Shown here: positions 42,930 through 52,472 of the stretch, one piece after another
Layout of the letters: the number at the start of each line of letters is the position of its first letter
How positions within the stretch are numbered: position 1 is the stretch's first letter
DNA from: Saprospiraceae bacterium
Lineage (GTDB): Bacteria > Bacteroidota > Bacteroidia > Chitinophagales > Saprospiraceae
Assembly: GCA_026982695.1 (NCBI GenBank)
Contig: JALSGS010000003.1
Location: forward strand, 1 to 64,000
Direction of reading: 5' to 3'
DNA: 64,000 bases
Notes under the pieces: model-generated
The model's database searches: none
Seen by the model: the letters and a program-made list of their open reading frames with translations, nothing else
What the model was told of the DNA's origin: nothing
Translations under genes and position numbers: made by a program

Positions 42930-45779
42930 TTACAATTTGTCTTTCAAGTAGCGCCCCGTCCATGAGTTGGCTATTTGTGTGAGCCCTTCAGGAGGGCCTT
43001 GATATAGGAGCTGCCCCCCGTGTTTGCCACCTTCGGGGCCTAAGTCGATCACCCAGTCGGCGCACTTGATTACGTCGAGATTATGTTCGACTACGAGCAC
43101 CGTGTGGCCCTTTTCTATCAGTGCGTTGAGGGCGTCGAGCAGTTGCCGCACATCGTGAAAATGCAAGCCCGTAGTGGGTTCGTCGAAGAGGAAGAAGATG
43201 TGTTCGGTAGGTGACTCTTGTGCTAAATAGTAGGCCAACTTGACGCGCTGAGCTTCTCCTCCTGATAGCGTACTGGAAGCCTGTCCGAGCCGCACGTAGC
43301 CTAGACCGACATCGCGTAGGGGTTGGAGTTTTTTGACAATGGCAGGGTGATCGGCGAAGAATTTCAATGCTTCGTCTATGGTCATTTCCAGGATGTCGTG
43401 GATGTGCTTTTCCCGATACGTCACATCGAGTACTTCTTTGCGAAAGCGCTTACCGCCACAAGCTTCGCATACCAAGCGCACATCGGCCAAGAACTGCATC
43501 TCGACGAGTTGTTCACCTTCACCTTTACAGGCTTCACAGCGCCCGCCCGCTACATTGAACGAAAAATGTTTGGCTGTGAATCCACGCATGCGTGCCAAAG
43601 GCTGATCAGCCATCAAGCTGCGAATAGCGTCCCAGGCTTTTACGTAAGTGACGGGGTTGGAGCGCGAGGAGCGGCCAATGGGCTTCTGACTGATGTATTC
43701 TACACCAGTGAGCGTGTCTATGTTGCCTTGTAAGGTGCGGTAAGTAGCCGGCGCAACCGTTGTGGGCAAGCCTAAGTGGTGGCGCAGGGCGGGGTAGAGC
43801 ACATGGCGCACCAGCGTGGTCTTGCCCGAACCCGATACGCCCGAGATAACTGTAAGGGCATGTAGTGGAATAGTTACATCGATATGGTGTAGATTGTGTT
43901 GGCGCGCGCCGCGCAGCTCGATCTTGCGCCGTACTGGGCGCCGTACTGGAGGCACGGGAATGCGCTGGCGGCCGGTAAGGTATTGCGTCGTGAGACTGTC
44001 GTGTGCTTTTTCGAAGATCTGCTCGTAGGGGCCTGCATAGACGATTTTGCCGCCATGTAAGCCAGCTGCCGGGCCAATGTCGATGAGGTAGTCGGCGCTA
44101 CGGATCATGTCTTCTTCGTGCTCTACCACTACCACAGTATTGCCCAAGTTGCGCAAGGCCTTAAGTACCTTAACCAACCGGCGGGTATCGCGAGGGTGGA
44201 GCCCTACGCTAGGTTCGTCGAGGATGTACAGCGAACTGGTGAGGTTGGATCCGAGTGTACGCGTCAGGTTGAGGCGTTGCGTTTCACCACCAGATAGGGT
44301 GTTGGAAAGCCGACCAAGCGTGAGGTATTCCAGTCCTACGTCGCACATAAATTGCAGGCGCTGGCGTATTTCCACTAACAGGCGCTTGGCGATCTGCTGT
44401 TCGTGTGGGCTCAATTCCAACTGCTCGAAGAAGGCCAACAGCTCGTCGGCAGGCATATCGACCAGTTCGGTAATGGCTTTGCCACCTACCTTTACATAAG
44501 TGGCTTCTTGTCGCAATCGCTTGCCCTTGCAGGCAGGACAAGTAGTGCGCCCCCGATAGCGCGCCAGCATCACGCGGTTCTGGATCTTGTACAACTTTTC
44601 TTCCAACTCCTCGAAGAAGGCGTAAATGCCTTTAAAGTGCTCATTGCCATACCACAACAAGTGGCGTTGAGCCTCGCTTAAGGTTTCGTAGGGCGTGTGC
44701 ACGGGAAAATCGAACCGATGTGCTACTTGAAGGAAAGCTTCGAGCCAGCGACCGTATTTTTCTCCTTTCCAGCAACTTATTGCACCTTCATAGACGGACA
44801 AGCTCTTGTCAGGTACGACTTTGTCTTCGTCTATGCCCAGTACTTTGCTGAAGCCTTGGCACTTGGGGCAAGCCCCGTAAGGATTGTTGAAATTGAACAA
44901 CTGAGGCGTAGGCGTTATAAACGCCATGCCATCCAGTTCAAACCGATTGTTGAACAGGGCTCGGTGACCATCGGCATGCCATACGATGCACTGCCCTTCC
45001 CCTTCGTAAAAAGCCATCTGTACGGAGTCGGCAGCACGCGGCTGCCAGGCCTGTGCCGCAGCTTCGTCTTTGGGAGTTGCCAAGCGGTCGATTAGCAATT
45101 CGATGGGCAAGTCTATTTCAGCCAAGGTCTGATCTTTCGGCAAATGTGTGGTGGTCAATGCTTCTTCAATGTCGTAGCGCTGCCCATCGATAAAGATACG
45201 CGTATAGCCCTTCTGCAACAACAGTTTCAACTCTTGCTGGAGTGTGCGGTCTTTGTACTTACGTGGTAAGGGCGCTACGATCTGCACGCGGGTGCTACCA
45301 GGTAGCGACAAGAGATAATCGATCACATCAGACACTTGATGCCGCTTCACCTCTTGCCCCGAAATGGGCGAAATGGTTTTGCCAATACGGGCATAGAGCA
45401 AGCGCAAGTAGTCGTAAATTTCAGTGAGCGTACCTACTGTAGAGCGCGCATTAGAAGTGCTTACCTTTTGCTCGATGGCAATGGCGGGGCATAAGCCATG
45501 TATGAAGTCGACATCGGGCTTTTTCATGCGGCCCAAAAACTGGCGTGCATAGGCCGAGAGGCTCTCTACATAGCGGCGTTGCCCTTCGGCGTAGAGCGTA
45601 TCCATCGTGAGTGAAGACTTGCCCGAGCCAGACACACCTGTGACGACAACCAACCGGTTTTTGGGGATGTGCAAGTCTATATTTTGCAGATTGTTGCTTC
45701 GAGCGCCCTTGATAAAGATGCTGTATCTGGGGCGCTGTGTGTGTGCAGATGCGTCGGGAGAAGTGGTAGCTTGCTTCAT
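42930..45779 (-). CDS. uvrA: excinuclease ABC subunit A
   Basis: 949 residues from the ATG at 45779 (the frame reaches 45812 without family-like sequence). Two ABC modules: Walker A VTGVSGSGKSSLTMDTLYAEG near the N-terminus and ISGVSGSGKTTLVRHVLY in the second half. Zinc-finger cysteines occur in CPACKGKRL and in CEACKGEGEQ/CEACGGKRF. Signatures NTLSGGETQRLNLTR and STLSGGEAQRVKLAYYL, with Walker B LYILDEPSVGLHPRD and FFLFDEPTTGLHFHD. UvrA finds bulky DNA damage with UvrB. Normal length and layout. Confidence 0.96.
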   Translation of the reverse strand: MKQATTSPDASAHTQRPRYSIFIKGARSNNLQNIDLHIPKNRLVVVTGVSGSGKSSLTMDTLYAEGQRRYVESLSAYARQFLGRMKKPDVDFIHGLCPAIAIEQKVSTSNARSTVGTLTEIYDYLRLLYARIGKTISPISGQEVKRHQVSDVIDYLLSLPGSTRVQIVAPLPRKYKDRTLQQELKLLLQKGYTRIFIDGQRYDIEEALTTTHLPKDQTLAEIDLPIELLIDRLATPKDEAAAQAWQPRAADSVQMAFYEGEGQCIVWHADGHRALFNNRFELDGMAFITPTPQLFNFNNPYGACPKCQGFSKVLGIDEDKVVPDKSLSVYEGAISCWKGEKYGRWLEAFLQVAHRFDFPVHTPYETLSEAQRHLLWYGNEHFKGIYAFFEELEEKLYKIQNRVMLARYRGRTTCPACKGKRLRQEATYVKVGGKAITELVDMPADELLAFFEQLELSPHEQQIAKRLLVEIRQRLQFMCDVGLEYLTLGRLSNTLSGGETQRLNLTRTLGSNLTSSLYILDEPSVGLHPRDTRRLVKVLKALRNLGNTVVVVEHEEDMIRSADYLIDIGPAAGLHGGKIVYAGPYEQIFEKAHDSLTTQYLTGRQRIPVPPVRRPVRRKIELRGARQHNLHHIDVTIPLHALTVISGVSGSGKTTLVRHVLYPALRHHLGLPTTVAPATYRTLQGNIDTLTGVEYISQKPIGRSSRSNPVTYVKAWDAIRSLMADQPLARMRGFTAKHFSFNVAGGRCEACKGEGEQLVEMQFLADVRLVCEACGGKRFRKEVLDVTYREKHIHDILEMTIDEALKFFADHPAIVKKLQPLRDVGLGYVRLGQASSTLSGGEAQRVKLAYYLAQESPTEHIFFLFDEPTTGLHFHDVRQLLDALNALIEKGHTVLVVEHNLDVIKCADWVIDLGPEGGKHGGQLLYQGPPEGLTQIANSWTGRYLKDKL

Positions 45780-45891
45780 GGATTGGTGTATACTAATTGT
45801 TTGTGGCCACACTATACTGTACGGACTAAACAGCTAGCAGACCATTCAGTTGTGCCGAGGCGCTATTAGGTCGTAAGCCTTGCACAGCGTT

Positions 45892-46677
45892 TTATTTCTG
45901 CACTTTTTGGTTGTTGAGGATGAGCTCGGCTAAGTCAAGTACCATTACTTCCTCTTGCTTGTCTTTGGCCTTGATGCCGTCAGTCATCATTGTGAGGCAA
46001 AAAGGACAGTTGACGGCTACGATCTGTGCACCCGTTTCGAGGGCTTCTTCTGTGCGCTCGATATTGATGCGTTTTTTGCCCGGCTCGTCTTCTTTCCACA
46101 TCTGGGCACCCCCTGCACCGCAACATAGGCCGTTGCTGGCACAGCGCTTCATTTCAACCAGTTCATTGTCGAGCACTGCCAACACCTGGCGGGGAATCTC
46201 GTAGATGTCGTTGGCACGCCCCAAATAGCACGAGTCGTGGTAAGTGATTTTCTTGCCTTCGAAGACACCACCTTCTACTTTAAGGCGTCCCTGATCCAGT
46301 AGCTGCTGCAACAGTTGTGTGTGGTGGAGTACTTCGTAGTGCCCGCCCAAGTCGGGATATTCGTTTTTGAGCACGTTAAAGCAATGTGGGCAGGTAGTGA
46401 CTATTTTGGTGACGTCATAGCTGTTGAGCAGCTCGATATTTTGAAGTGCAGCCATCTGAAATAAAAACTCATTGCCAGCGCGGCGCGCAGGGTCACCAGT
46501 GCATTGTTCTTCATTGCCCAGTATGGCGAAATCTATGCCGGCCGCGTCGAGCAACTGGCAGAAGGCACGCGTTACTTTTTGTGCACGGGCGTCGTAACTG
46601 CCGGCACAGCCTACCCAAAAGAGAATTTCTGGCTTGCGGCCCGATGCAATCACTTCAGAGAGGATGGGAACTTTCAT
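45892..46677 (-). CDS. CCG-domain (Fe-S)-binding protein, HdrB/GlpC-like subunit
   Basis: 261 residues from the ATG at 46677. Two cysteine-rich CCG domains: WVGCAGSYD with CPHCFNVLKNEYPD, and YHDSCYLGRANDIYEIPRQVL with SNGLCCGAGGAQMW and NCPFCLTMMTDG. These domains bind the unusual Fe-S centre of heterodisulfide-reductase-like complexes. It lies 54 bp downstream of a membrane Fe-S protein gene, and together they resemble an HdrDE-like or electron-transfer-flavoprotein:menaquinone oxidoreductase unit. The electron donor is not visible in the window. Confidence 0.85.
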   Translation of the reverse strand: MKVPILSEVIASGRKPEILFWVGCAGSYDARAQKVTRAFCQLLDAAGIDFAILGNEEQCTGDPARRAGNEFLFQMAALQNIELLNSYDVTKIVTTCPHCFNVLKNEYPDLGGHYEVLHHTQLLQQLLDQGRLKVEGGVFEGKKITYHDSCYLGRANDIYEIPRQVLAVLDNELVEMKRCASNGLCCGAGGAQMWKEDEPGKKRINIERTEEALETGAQIVAVNCPFCLTMMTDGIKAKDKQEEVMVLDLAELILNNQKVQK

Positions 46678-46731
46678 AGCATTGGCTTTGGTTGAGTAGT
46701 CTTGTGTGAAAAAGTTTTGCTGCACTGTGTT

Positions 46732-48096
46732 TTACACCTCGCGTGTCCATCCATCGCGATCCTGCGACATGGCCCAAGCTGAACCACTGTTTTCAATGGC
46801 ATTGAAGAGCGGTAGCCATTCGGAAGGCCCACCACCTTCACTAAGGATTTCATACCGGCGCAACGCGATGATGATGTCTAAGGGGTTGATGAGGACAGGA
46901 CAGGCATCGACACAGGCATTACAAGTGGTACAAGCATGGATTTCTTCGCGCTCGATGTAGTCAAACAAAGAGCGGCCATCGTCGAAGTTGTCGGGGCTGA
47001 GGGTAGCGCCCTGGGCACGCGCATCTTCTCTGATAAACTGCTCGTCGCCTGATGCCAGCTTTTTGCCCACCTCTTCGGCGCGATCGCGCACTGCCATGAC
47101 GATATGGCGAGGAGACAACTTCTTGCCAGTGATGTTGGCGGGGCAGGCAGCTGTGCAGCGCCCACATTCGGTACAGGTGTAGGCATCTAGGATTTGCTTC
47201 CAGCTGAGGTGAAATACGTCTTGGGCCCCAAATACGGGCAATGCCTCTTCGGGCTGTGCCTCTTCGGCAAAAGCCGCATCAGGATCCAACATGCTGCGCA
47301 CCTCTTTCTCTACTTCAGGCATGTGGTCTAATTTGCCTTTAGGCGTGAGCTTGGCATAGTAAGTATTGGGAAAGGCCAGCAGGATGTGCAAGTGCTTGGA
47401 AATAGGCAAGTAGTTGAGAAAGGCATATACTACCAAGATGTGTAGCCACCATCCGAAGCGCTCCAAAAACACCAATGTACTGGCTGAAAGGCCACCAAAC
47501 AGGGCAGGACCAAGGCGGTCACTGATGAGCAAGGGGCCCGTCTCGGGGTAATGTGCTGGGTCGATGTCCTGCAACAAAGCATCGGCACCGTTCATGGTGA
47601 AAATGCCGATGAGCAGTAATAGCTCGCCAAAAAGGATGAGATTGGCATCTATGGTGGGCCAGCCAACCATCTCGGGCTTGTGGAATCGCGCTACCCTCAG
47701 CAAATTGCGGCGTGCCAAGAAGGCAAGGGTGGCCACAAAAGCCCCTACAGAAAGTAGCTCTATGGTATTGATGACCACCGGATACAACCCTCCAATCTTG
47801 CCCGCAAAAAATCGATGTTGTCCAGAAAAACCATCGATGAGTATTTCAATCAACTCAATTTGCGTCACTAAAAAAGCCGTGTATATAAACAAGTGCAACA
47901 GTGCAGGAATGGGCTTTTTAAACATCTTCTTTTGCCCAAAGGCAATGAGCAACACGTTGCGCCAGCGCTTGCCTTTGTGATCGTTGATGGTTTGAGTCTT
48001 GCCTAGATGGATGTTGCGCCATACTTGCAAGTATTGTCGCGCAGCTATGCCAAAAGCAGCTATCGTGACCAGTGCAAAAATCAGTGGTTGAATCAT
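46732..48096 (-). CDS. membrane-anchored 4Fe-4S dicluster oxidoreductase subunit
   Basis: 454 residues from the ATG at 48096; a TTG at 48114 is the alternative. The N-terminal half has about five transmembrane helices in the style of nitrate reductase gamma/HdrE (FKKPIPALLHLFIYTAFLV; FGWWLHILVVYAFLNYLPISKHLHILLAFPN with His residues able to bind haem). The C-terminal half has two ferredoxin motifs, CTECGRCTAACPANIT and CTTCNACVDACPVLIN. It should pass electrons between a soluble Fe-S/CCG partner (next gene) and the menaquinone pool. Partner identity is inferred from adjacency. Confidence 0.87.
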   Translation of the reverse strand: MIQPLIFALVTIAAFGIAARQYLQVWRNIHLGKTQTINDHKGKRWRNVLLIAFGQKKMFKKPIPALLHLFIYTAFLVTQIELIEILIDGFSGQHRFFAGKIGGLYPVVINTIELLSVGAFVATLAFLARRNLLRVARFHKPEMVGWPTIDANLILFGELLLLIGIFTMNGADALLQDIDPAHYPETGPLLISDRLGPALFGGLSASTLVFLERFGWWLHILVVYAFLNYLPISKHLHILLAFPNTYYAKLTPKGKLDHMPEVEKEVRSMLDPDAAFAEEAQPEEALPVFGAQDVFHLSWKQILDAYTCTECGRCTAACPANITGKKLSPRHIVMAVRDRAEEVGKKLASGDEQFIREDARAQGATLSPDNFDDGRSLFDYIEREEIHACTTCNACVDACPVLINPLDIIIALRRYEILSEGGGPSEWLPLFNAIENSGSAWAMSQDRDGWTREV

Positions 48097-48127
48097 AGAT
48101 GGGCTTTTCGTCAAAAAAGCAATTGTT

Positions 48128-48203
48128 GCGAAAATTCGCTAATGGCGGGTAAAAATAACAACATTGCTTTGCCTGTGTGGGCTTGTGCCGCGAATTTTTT
48201 CGC
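48128..48203. promoter_or_regulatory. two GCGAA-TTCGC inverted repeats in a divergent promoter region
   Basis: GCGAAAATTCGC (48128-48139) and GCGAATTTTTTCGC (48190-48203) are two half-site pairs GCGAA/TTCGC with spacers of 2 and 4 bp, lying between the divergent Fe-S oxidoreductase and phosphoribosyltransferase genes. The arrangement resembles paired operators; no regulator is known. Confidence 0.3.
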
Positions 48204-48216
48204 TGAATGGATTGCG

Positions 48217-48224
48217 TAACTTGC
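48217..48224 (+). promoter_or_regulatory. TAACTTGC -7-like box before the PyrR-like gene
   Basis: Near match to TAnnTTTG, ending 22 bp before the ATG at 48247. Similar TAACTTNG boxes stand 21-24 bp before ridA and the T9SS gene at 59330. Confidence 0.35.
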
Positions 48225-48246
48225 AGCCAGCAGAAAAAATGCGTTC

Positions 48247-48741
48247 ATGAAAATACTCGATGCAGAGCAAATACGTCGCAAAACGATCAGATTGGCCTAC
48301 CAGATTGTGGAGCACAACTATCGCGAATCGAGGCTGATCTTAGTGGGTATCAACAACAACGGCATGGCTTACGCGCGCATGTTGGCCAAAGAGCTGGACC
48401 AGATAGGTAGTTTGGCCGTCACTTTGACCAACGTCCGGCTCAATCCAGCTGCACCTGATGCCCACCCCGTGGAATTGAAGATGCCCCTTGAAGCGCTGCG
48501 CGACCAGGTAGTTGTTGTAGTAGACGACGTGGCTAACACGGGCCGTACTATTTTCTATGCTTGCAAGCCCTTGCTCGATACATTGCCCAAGAAAGTTGAA
48601 GCAGCTGTACTGGTGGACCGCCAACACAAGACTTTTCCCGTCAAAGTCGATTACGTAGGGCTTTCATTAGCTACTACCCTACTGGAGCACATCGAGGTGC
48701 GGCTCAGTGGCGAGGGGGCACCTGTAGCCTATTTGCTGTGA
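48247..48741 (+). CDS. phosphoribosyltransferase, PyrR-like
   Basis: 164 residues, cytoplasmic. The PRPP-binding signature VVVVVDDVANTGRTIFYA lies near residue 97, with LVGINNNGMAYARMLA earlier and VLVDRQHKTFPVKVDYVGLSLATT later, closely following the order in PyrR. PyrR in Firmicutes is both a uracil phosphoribosyltransferase and an RNA attenuator; in Bacteroidota a regulatory role is not established, so a nucleobase salvage role is as likely. It begins a run of plus-strand genes leading to kdsC-like, ubiA-like and maf. Confidence 0.8.
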   Translation: MKILDAEQIRRKTIRLAYQIVEHNYRESRLILVGINNNGMAYARMLAKELDQIGSLAVTLTNVRLNPAAPDAHPVELKMPLEALRDQVVVVVDDVANTGRTIFYACKPLLDTLPKKVEAAVLVDRQHKTFPVKVDYVGLSLATTLLEHIEVRLSGEGAPVAYLL

Positions 48742-48793
48742 GTGCGTCTTATCTTCGCATTTGCTTGTAGCGTTGGGCTCAAAACACATCCTG

Positions 48794-49351
48794 ATGAATT
48801 TACTGGAACAGTTTCGCTATGTACATACCTTCATTTTTGATGTCGATGGTGTACTGACCGATTCGAGCTTACTTATTTTGGAAAGTGGCAAGCTGCTGCG
48901 TCGTATGAACACTCGCGACGGGTTTGCTATGAAACAGGCGCTACGAGCTGGTCTGCGTATTAGCATCATTACGGGGGGCAATTCGGCAGGAGTAATCGAT
49001 CGCTTGCGCGCTTTGGGCATTCGCGATATTTACGCAGGCGTGGAAGATAAGGTGGAAGCCTATGAAGAGCTGCTCCATACCTACGATTTGCATGAAAGTG
49101 GCATTTGCTACATGGGAGATGATCTGCCCGATTACGAAGTGATGCAGCGCGTAGGTGTACCAGCTTGCCCTGCCGATGCAGCTCCAGAGATCAAGGCCAT
49201 TAGTAGTTATATCTCGCCCTGGCGAGGTGGCGAGGGTTGTGTGCGCGACGTCATTGAAAAAGTCTTGAAGTTGCGCGGGCAATGGGTGCCTCATCTCATA
49301 CCGCCATATTTACCTCAGCCACCTGCCGATAAAAAAGAGGAAGGCGAATGA
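48794..49351 (+). CDS. kdsC: HAD phosphatase, KDO 8-phosphate phosphatase-like
   Basis: 185 residues from the ATG at 48794; the frame upstream to 48761 is not family-like. HAD motif I FDVDGVLTDSS, motif II SIITGGNS, motif III/IV K-EAYEEL and YMGDDLPDYEVM, then VGVPACPADAAPEIK. This is the KdsC pattern, which removes phosphate from KDO 8-phosphate during lipopolysaccharide core synthesis. It overlaps the following prenyltransferase start by 4 bp, so the two are coupled. The exact substrate is inferred. Confidence 0.85.
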   Translation: MNLLEQFRYVHTFIFDVDGVLTDSSLLILESGKLLRRMNTRDGFAMKQALRAGLRISIITGGNSAGVIDRLRALGIRDIYAGVEDKVEAYEELLHTYDLHESGICYMGDDLPDYEVMQRVGVPACPADAAPEIKAISSYISPWRGGEGCVRDVIEKVLKLRGQWVPHLIPPYLPQPPADKKEEGE

Positions 49352-50268
49352 GCCGTAAGGTGCTGTATCGGTGGTTGGAGTGGTTGCGTTGGCCCAATTT
49401 GTGTATAGTGGCGCTCACCCAAGTGTTGGTACAATATGCACTTATTGAGCGCTATGTGGGGTATGTGGAGTTGCCATTTCCCCATTTTTTGTTGTTTGTA
49501 TTCGTCACGGTGCTTATTGCCGCTTCGGGTTATGTAGTCAACGATTTATACGACTTGCCCACAGATCGCATCAATAAGCCCGATAAGCTGTGGATAGGGC
49601 GCCATGTTCGCAAGGCAGTAGCCTGGCGTTACTACTTAGGCATGGTAGCTGTGGGGGCAGTCATTGCGGCAGGCCTGGCGGCCTATGTGGATGCGTTGCA
49701 CTTATGGGGTATTTACTTATTAGCAGTCGGGAGCATGTTTTCCTATAGCAAGTGGCTCAAAGGCCGTCCCTTTTGGGGCAATTTGTTAGTGGCGTTATTC
49801 ACGGCTTTTGTCGTTTGGATTGTGTGGTTTGCCAATCGCCATGTGTTGGCCACATTTGCCGAAAGGCAACCCCATACGGCAGCATGGTTGTGGGCTATGG
49901 TGCATGGCTATTGTCTTTTTGCTTTGCTCAGTACGCTGATGCGCGAAATGATTAAAGATTTGGAAGACGAAACAGGCGATCGGTTGGCGGGTTTGTGCAC
50001 ATTGCCCATTGTGTATGGCGTGGCTTTCGCAAAAAAGCTAACTGTAGTGGTGGGCGTGGTACTTGCCCTTTTACTCGGATTCGTGGCTATATGGCTTTTT
50101 GCCGAAAGGCGATGGCTGGCCATGGGCACAGCAATGGGATTGGCCATTTGGGTCTTGTGGTTGTGTGAGGCCACTTTCCGTGCGCAGAAAAAGACGGACT
50201 TTGCTGCAGTGAGCATGGAGTTGAAGCTGATTATGGTGGTAGGGCTTATTGCCGTGTTGTTTTTGTGA
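49348..50268 (+). CDS. UbiA-family prenyltransferase
   Basis: 306 residues with eight or nine transmembrane helices. The first aspartate-rich motif is NDLYDLPTDRINKPDK, the second MIKDLEDETGDRLAG, both needed for Mg-prenyl-diphosphate binding. It joins a polyprenyl chain to an acceptor in the inner membrane; relatives include geranylgeranylglycerol-phosphate synthases, menA-like and haem-O synthases, and the acceptor here is not determinable. Two exact copies of GCCGAAAGGC occur within it (49858-49867 and 50101-50110), both encoding FAER. Start overlaps the kdsC-like stop. Confidence 0.88.
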   Translation: MSRKVLYRWLEWLRWPNLCIVALTQVLVQYALIERYVGYVELPFPHFLLFVFVTVLIAASGYVVNDLYDLPTDRINKPDKLWIGRHVRKAVAWRYYLGMVAVGAVIAAGLAAYVDALHLWGIYLLAVGSMFSYSKWLKGRPFWGNLLVALFTAFVVWIVWFANRHVLATFAERQPHTAAWLWAMVHGYCLFALLSTLMREMIKDLEDETGDRLAGLCTLPIVYGVAFAKKLTVVVGVVLALLLGFVAIWLFAERRWLAMGTAMGLAIWVLWLCEATFRAQKKTDFAAVSMELKLIMVVGLIAVLFL

Positions 50269-50312
50269 AGCCTAAGCGTTGGGTGTAGGTGTATGCAAAA
50301 TCACAAATGTGT

Positions 50313-50894
50313 ATGGGAGATTTGAAAGTATTTGCGCATAAACTGGTGCTGGCGTCCAAGTCGCCGCGGCGTAGTCAGCTATTGCGTGAGGCTGGCTTTC
50401 AGTTCGAAAAACGCACAGCTGAAGTAGAAGAAGTGTGGCCTGTATCGCTGCCAGCTACGGAGGTGGCACCCTATTTGGCCAGGCTCAAAGCACGGGGTAG
50501 CCATCATCTGTTGCAGCCAGGCGAAATACTGCTTACGGCTGATAGCGTAGTCATTCTCGACGGACGTGTATTGGGCAAGCCCGTAGACAGGCAAGCAGCC
50601 ATTCAGATGCTCGAGCAGCTCTCAGGGCGCCAACACACCGTAATCACGGCTGTGTGCTTGCTATCGCATGCAAAGGAAGTGGTGCGTGTGGGTCGTACCG
50701 AGGTGTGGTTTTACGATATGAGTCCAGATGAGATTGCGTGGTACGTAGATCGCTATCAGCCGTATGACAAGGCAGGTGCCTATGGCGTACAGGAATGGAT
50801 CGGTCTGTGTCGCATCAAGCGCTTAGAAGGCACCTATGCCAATGTCATGGGGTTGCCCGTCGATTTGGTTTATGAGGCGTTGAAAGAATTTTGA
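50313..50894 (+). CDS. maf: Maf family nucleotide pyrophosphatase
   Basis: 193 residues from the ATG at 50313; another ATG (50307) and a GTG (50289) are also in frame. Starts into [19 protein letters not shown], with the catalytic [35 protein letters not shown] and the ending [32 protein letters not shown]. Maf proteins hydrolyse non-canonical or canonical nucleoside triphosphates (dTTP/UTP type for this motif set) and were first linked to septum inhibition. It follows the UbiA-family gene closely, a common Bacteroidota order. Confidence 0.92.
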   Translation: MGDLKVFAHKLVLASKSPRRSQLLREAGFQFEKRTAEVEEVWPVSLPATEVAPYLARLKARGSHHLLQPGEILLTADSVVILDGRVLGKPVDRQAAIQMLEQLSGRQHTVITAVCLLSHAKEVVRVGRTEVWFYDMSPDEIAWYVDRYQPYDKAGAYGVQEWIGLCRIKRLEGTYANVMGLPVDLVYEALKEF

Positions 50895-50916
50895 ACGCAG
50901 TGGTGTTTGTCATCGG

Positions 50917-50944
50917 TTGGGGCTGGCAGGAAACCCTACCTTTG
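50917..50944 (+). promoter_or_regulatory. fumC promoter (-33 TTG, -7 TACCTTTG)
   Basis: TTG at 50917-50919, 17 bp spacer, TACCTTTG at 50937-50944: a good fit to the Bacteroidota promoter. It lies inside the upstream extension of the fumC frame, which supports the ATG at 50983 as the true start. Confidence 0.55.
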
Positions 50945-50982
50945 TGCCGCTGTTTTGCTCAACCACACTCAAAACCATTTGC

Positions 50983-52410
50983 ATGATGAAATACCGCAAG
51001 GAAAAAGACAGCCTCGGCTATGTAGAAGTGCCTATTGACAAGTATTGGGGTGCTCAAACGCAGCGCTCATTGATGAATTTTCGCATTGGCGGGCAACGAA
51101 TGCCTATAGAGATCATCCGTGCGTTTGCTATACTGAAAAAAGCCGCTGCACAGACCAACTACGAATTGGGCGTGTTGGACCAAACTAAGGCCGAGGTGAT
51201 CGCACAGGTATGCGACGAAATTTTGGTGGGCAAACTCGACGATCAGTTTCCCCTGGTTGTGTGGCAAACCGGATCGGGCACTCAGAGCAACATGAACGTC
51301 AATGAAGTAATTGCCAATAGGGCACATGTACTATTGGGTGGACAGCTGACTGATGAAAAAAAAGCGCTCCATCCCAACGACGACGTCAACAAGTCGCAGT
51401 CGTCTAACGATACCTTTCCTACAGCCATGCATATCGCTGCTGTGCAAAAGCTCCATGAGTGCACCTTGCCTGGCATGATTCAGTTGCGCGATACACTTAA
51501 GGAAAAAGCACTGGCCTTCAAAGAAGTCGTCAAGATTGGACGCACGCACTTCATGGATGCCACCCCCCTAACCCTGGGGCAGGAGTTTTCGGGCTATGTC
51601 TCGCAACTCAACCACGGCATACGTGCTATCAAGCATGCCTTGCCCCATCTATACGAGCTGGCACTGGGAGGAACGGCTGTGGGCACGGGCTTGAATACTC
51701 CTAAAGGCTACGCCGAAAAAGTGGCTGAGAAAATCGCCCAGCTGACGGGCTATCCCTTTGTGTCGGCACCCAACAAATTTGAGGCTTTGGCTGCCCACGA
51801 TGCCATAGTAGAAGCACATGGTGCCTTGAAGACGGTGGCTGTCTCGCTCATGAAAATCGGCAATGACATCCGCATGTTGGCCTCTGGCCCTCGCTGTGGC
51901 ATCGGCGAAATTGCCATTCCTGCCAATGAGCCCGGCTCATCGATCATGCCCGGAAAGGTCAATCCCACGCAGTCTGAAGCATTGACGATGGTGGCCGCAC
52001 AAGTGCTGGGCAACGATGTGGCCATCAATATGGGTGGCGCTACAGGCCACTTTGAGCTCAATGTGTTTAAACCCATGATGATCTACAATTTCCTCATGTC
52101 GGCTCAGCTCATTGGCGATGCATGCCGCAACTTCGAAGAGAAATGTGCAGTAGGTATCGAACCCAACCACAAGCGCATTGAGATGCACTTGCGCAACTCG
52201 CTGATGTTGGTCACCGCGCTCAATACCAAGATTGGCTATGACAATGCAGCCAAAATCGCCAAGAAGGCTTGGGCTGAAGACAAAACCCTCAAGGAGGCAG
52301 CGCTCGAGCTGGGCTTGCTCACCGAAGCGCAATTTGATCAATGGGTGCGCCCCGAGCACATGATCGGTGATCTGTCGCAGTTCGACCAGTTGCTGAAGGC
52401 ATTGGACTGA
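50983..52410 (+). CDS. fumC: fumarate hydratase, class II
   Basis: 475 residues from the ATG at 50983 (or the adjacent ATG at 50986). Interconverts fumarate and malate in the citric acid cycle; no Fe-S cluster needed. Marker regions: [15 protein letters not shown] near the start, [62 protein letters not shown] and the superfamily signature [16 protein letters not shown] with the catalytic serine loop. Size matches class II fumarases. Own promoter in front. Confidence 0.96.
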   Translation: MMKYRKEKDSLGYVEVPIDKYWGAQTQRSLMNFRIGGQRMPIEIIRAFAILKKAAAQTNYELGVLDQTKAEVIAQVCDEILVGKLDDQFPLVVWQTGSGTQSNMNVNEVIANRAHVLLGGQLTDEKKALHPNDDVNKSQSSNDTFPTAMHIAAVQKLHECTLPGMIQLRDTLKEKALAFKEVVKIGRTHFMDATPLTLGQEFSGYVSQLNHGIRAIKHALPHLYELALGGTAVGTGLNTPKGYAEKVAEKIAQLTGYPFVSAPNKFEALAAHDAIVEAHGALKTVAVSLMKIGNDIRMLASGPRCGIGEIAIPANEPGSSIMPGKVNPTQSEALTMVAAQVLGNDVAINMGGATGHFELNVFKPMMIYNFLMSAQLIGDACRNFEEKCAVGIEPNHKRIEMHLRNSLMLVTALNTKIGYDNAAKIAKKAWAEDKTLKEAALELGLLTEAQFDQWVRPEHMIGDLSQFDQLLKALD

Positions 52411-52423
52411 GGCAATAGGTGCG

Positions 52424-52467
52424 ATCTTTGTGCTTTTTTGTGGGTAAGTCACAAAGATTTGCCCACA
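52424..52467 (+). repeat. two interleaved inverted repeats after fumC
   Basis: ATCTTTGTG (52424-52432) pairs with CACAAAGAT (52450-52458), and TGTGGGTAA (52439-52447) pairs with TTGCCCACA (52459-52467) with one wobble. The arms alternate (left 1, left 2, right 1, right 2), so as RNA they would form a pseudoknot or two exclusive hairpins. As DNA they could be operator half-sites just upstream of the next promoter. Confidence 0.45.
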
Positions 52468-52472
52468 ACGTT

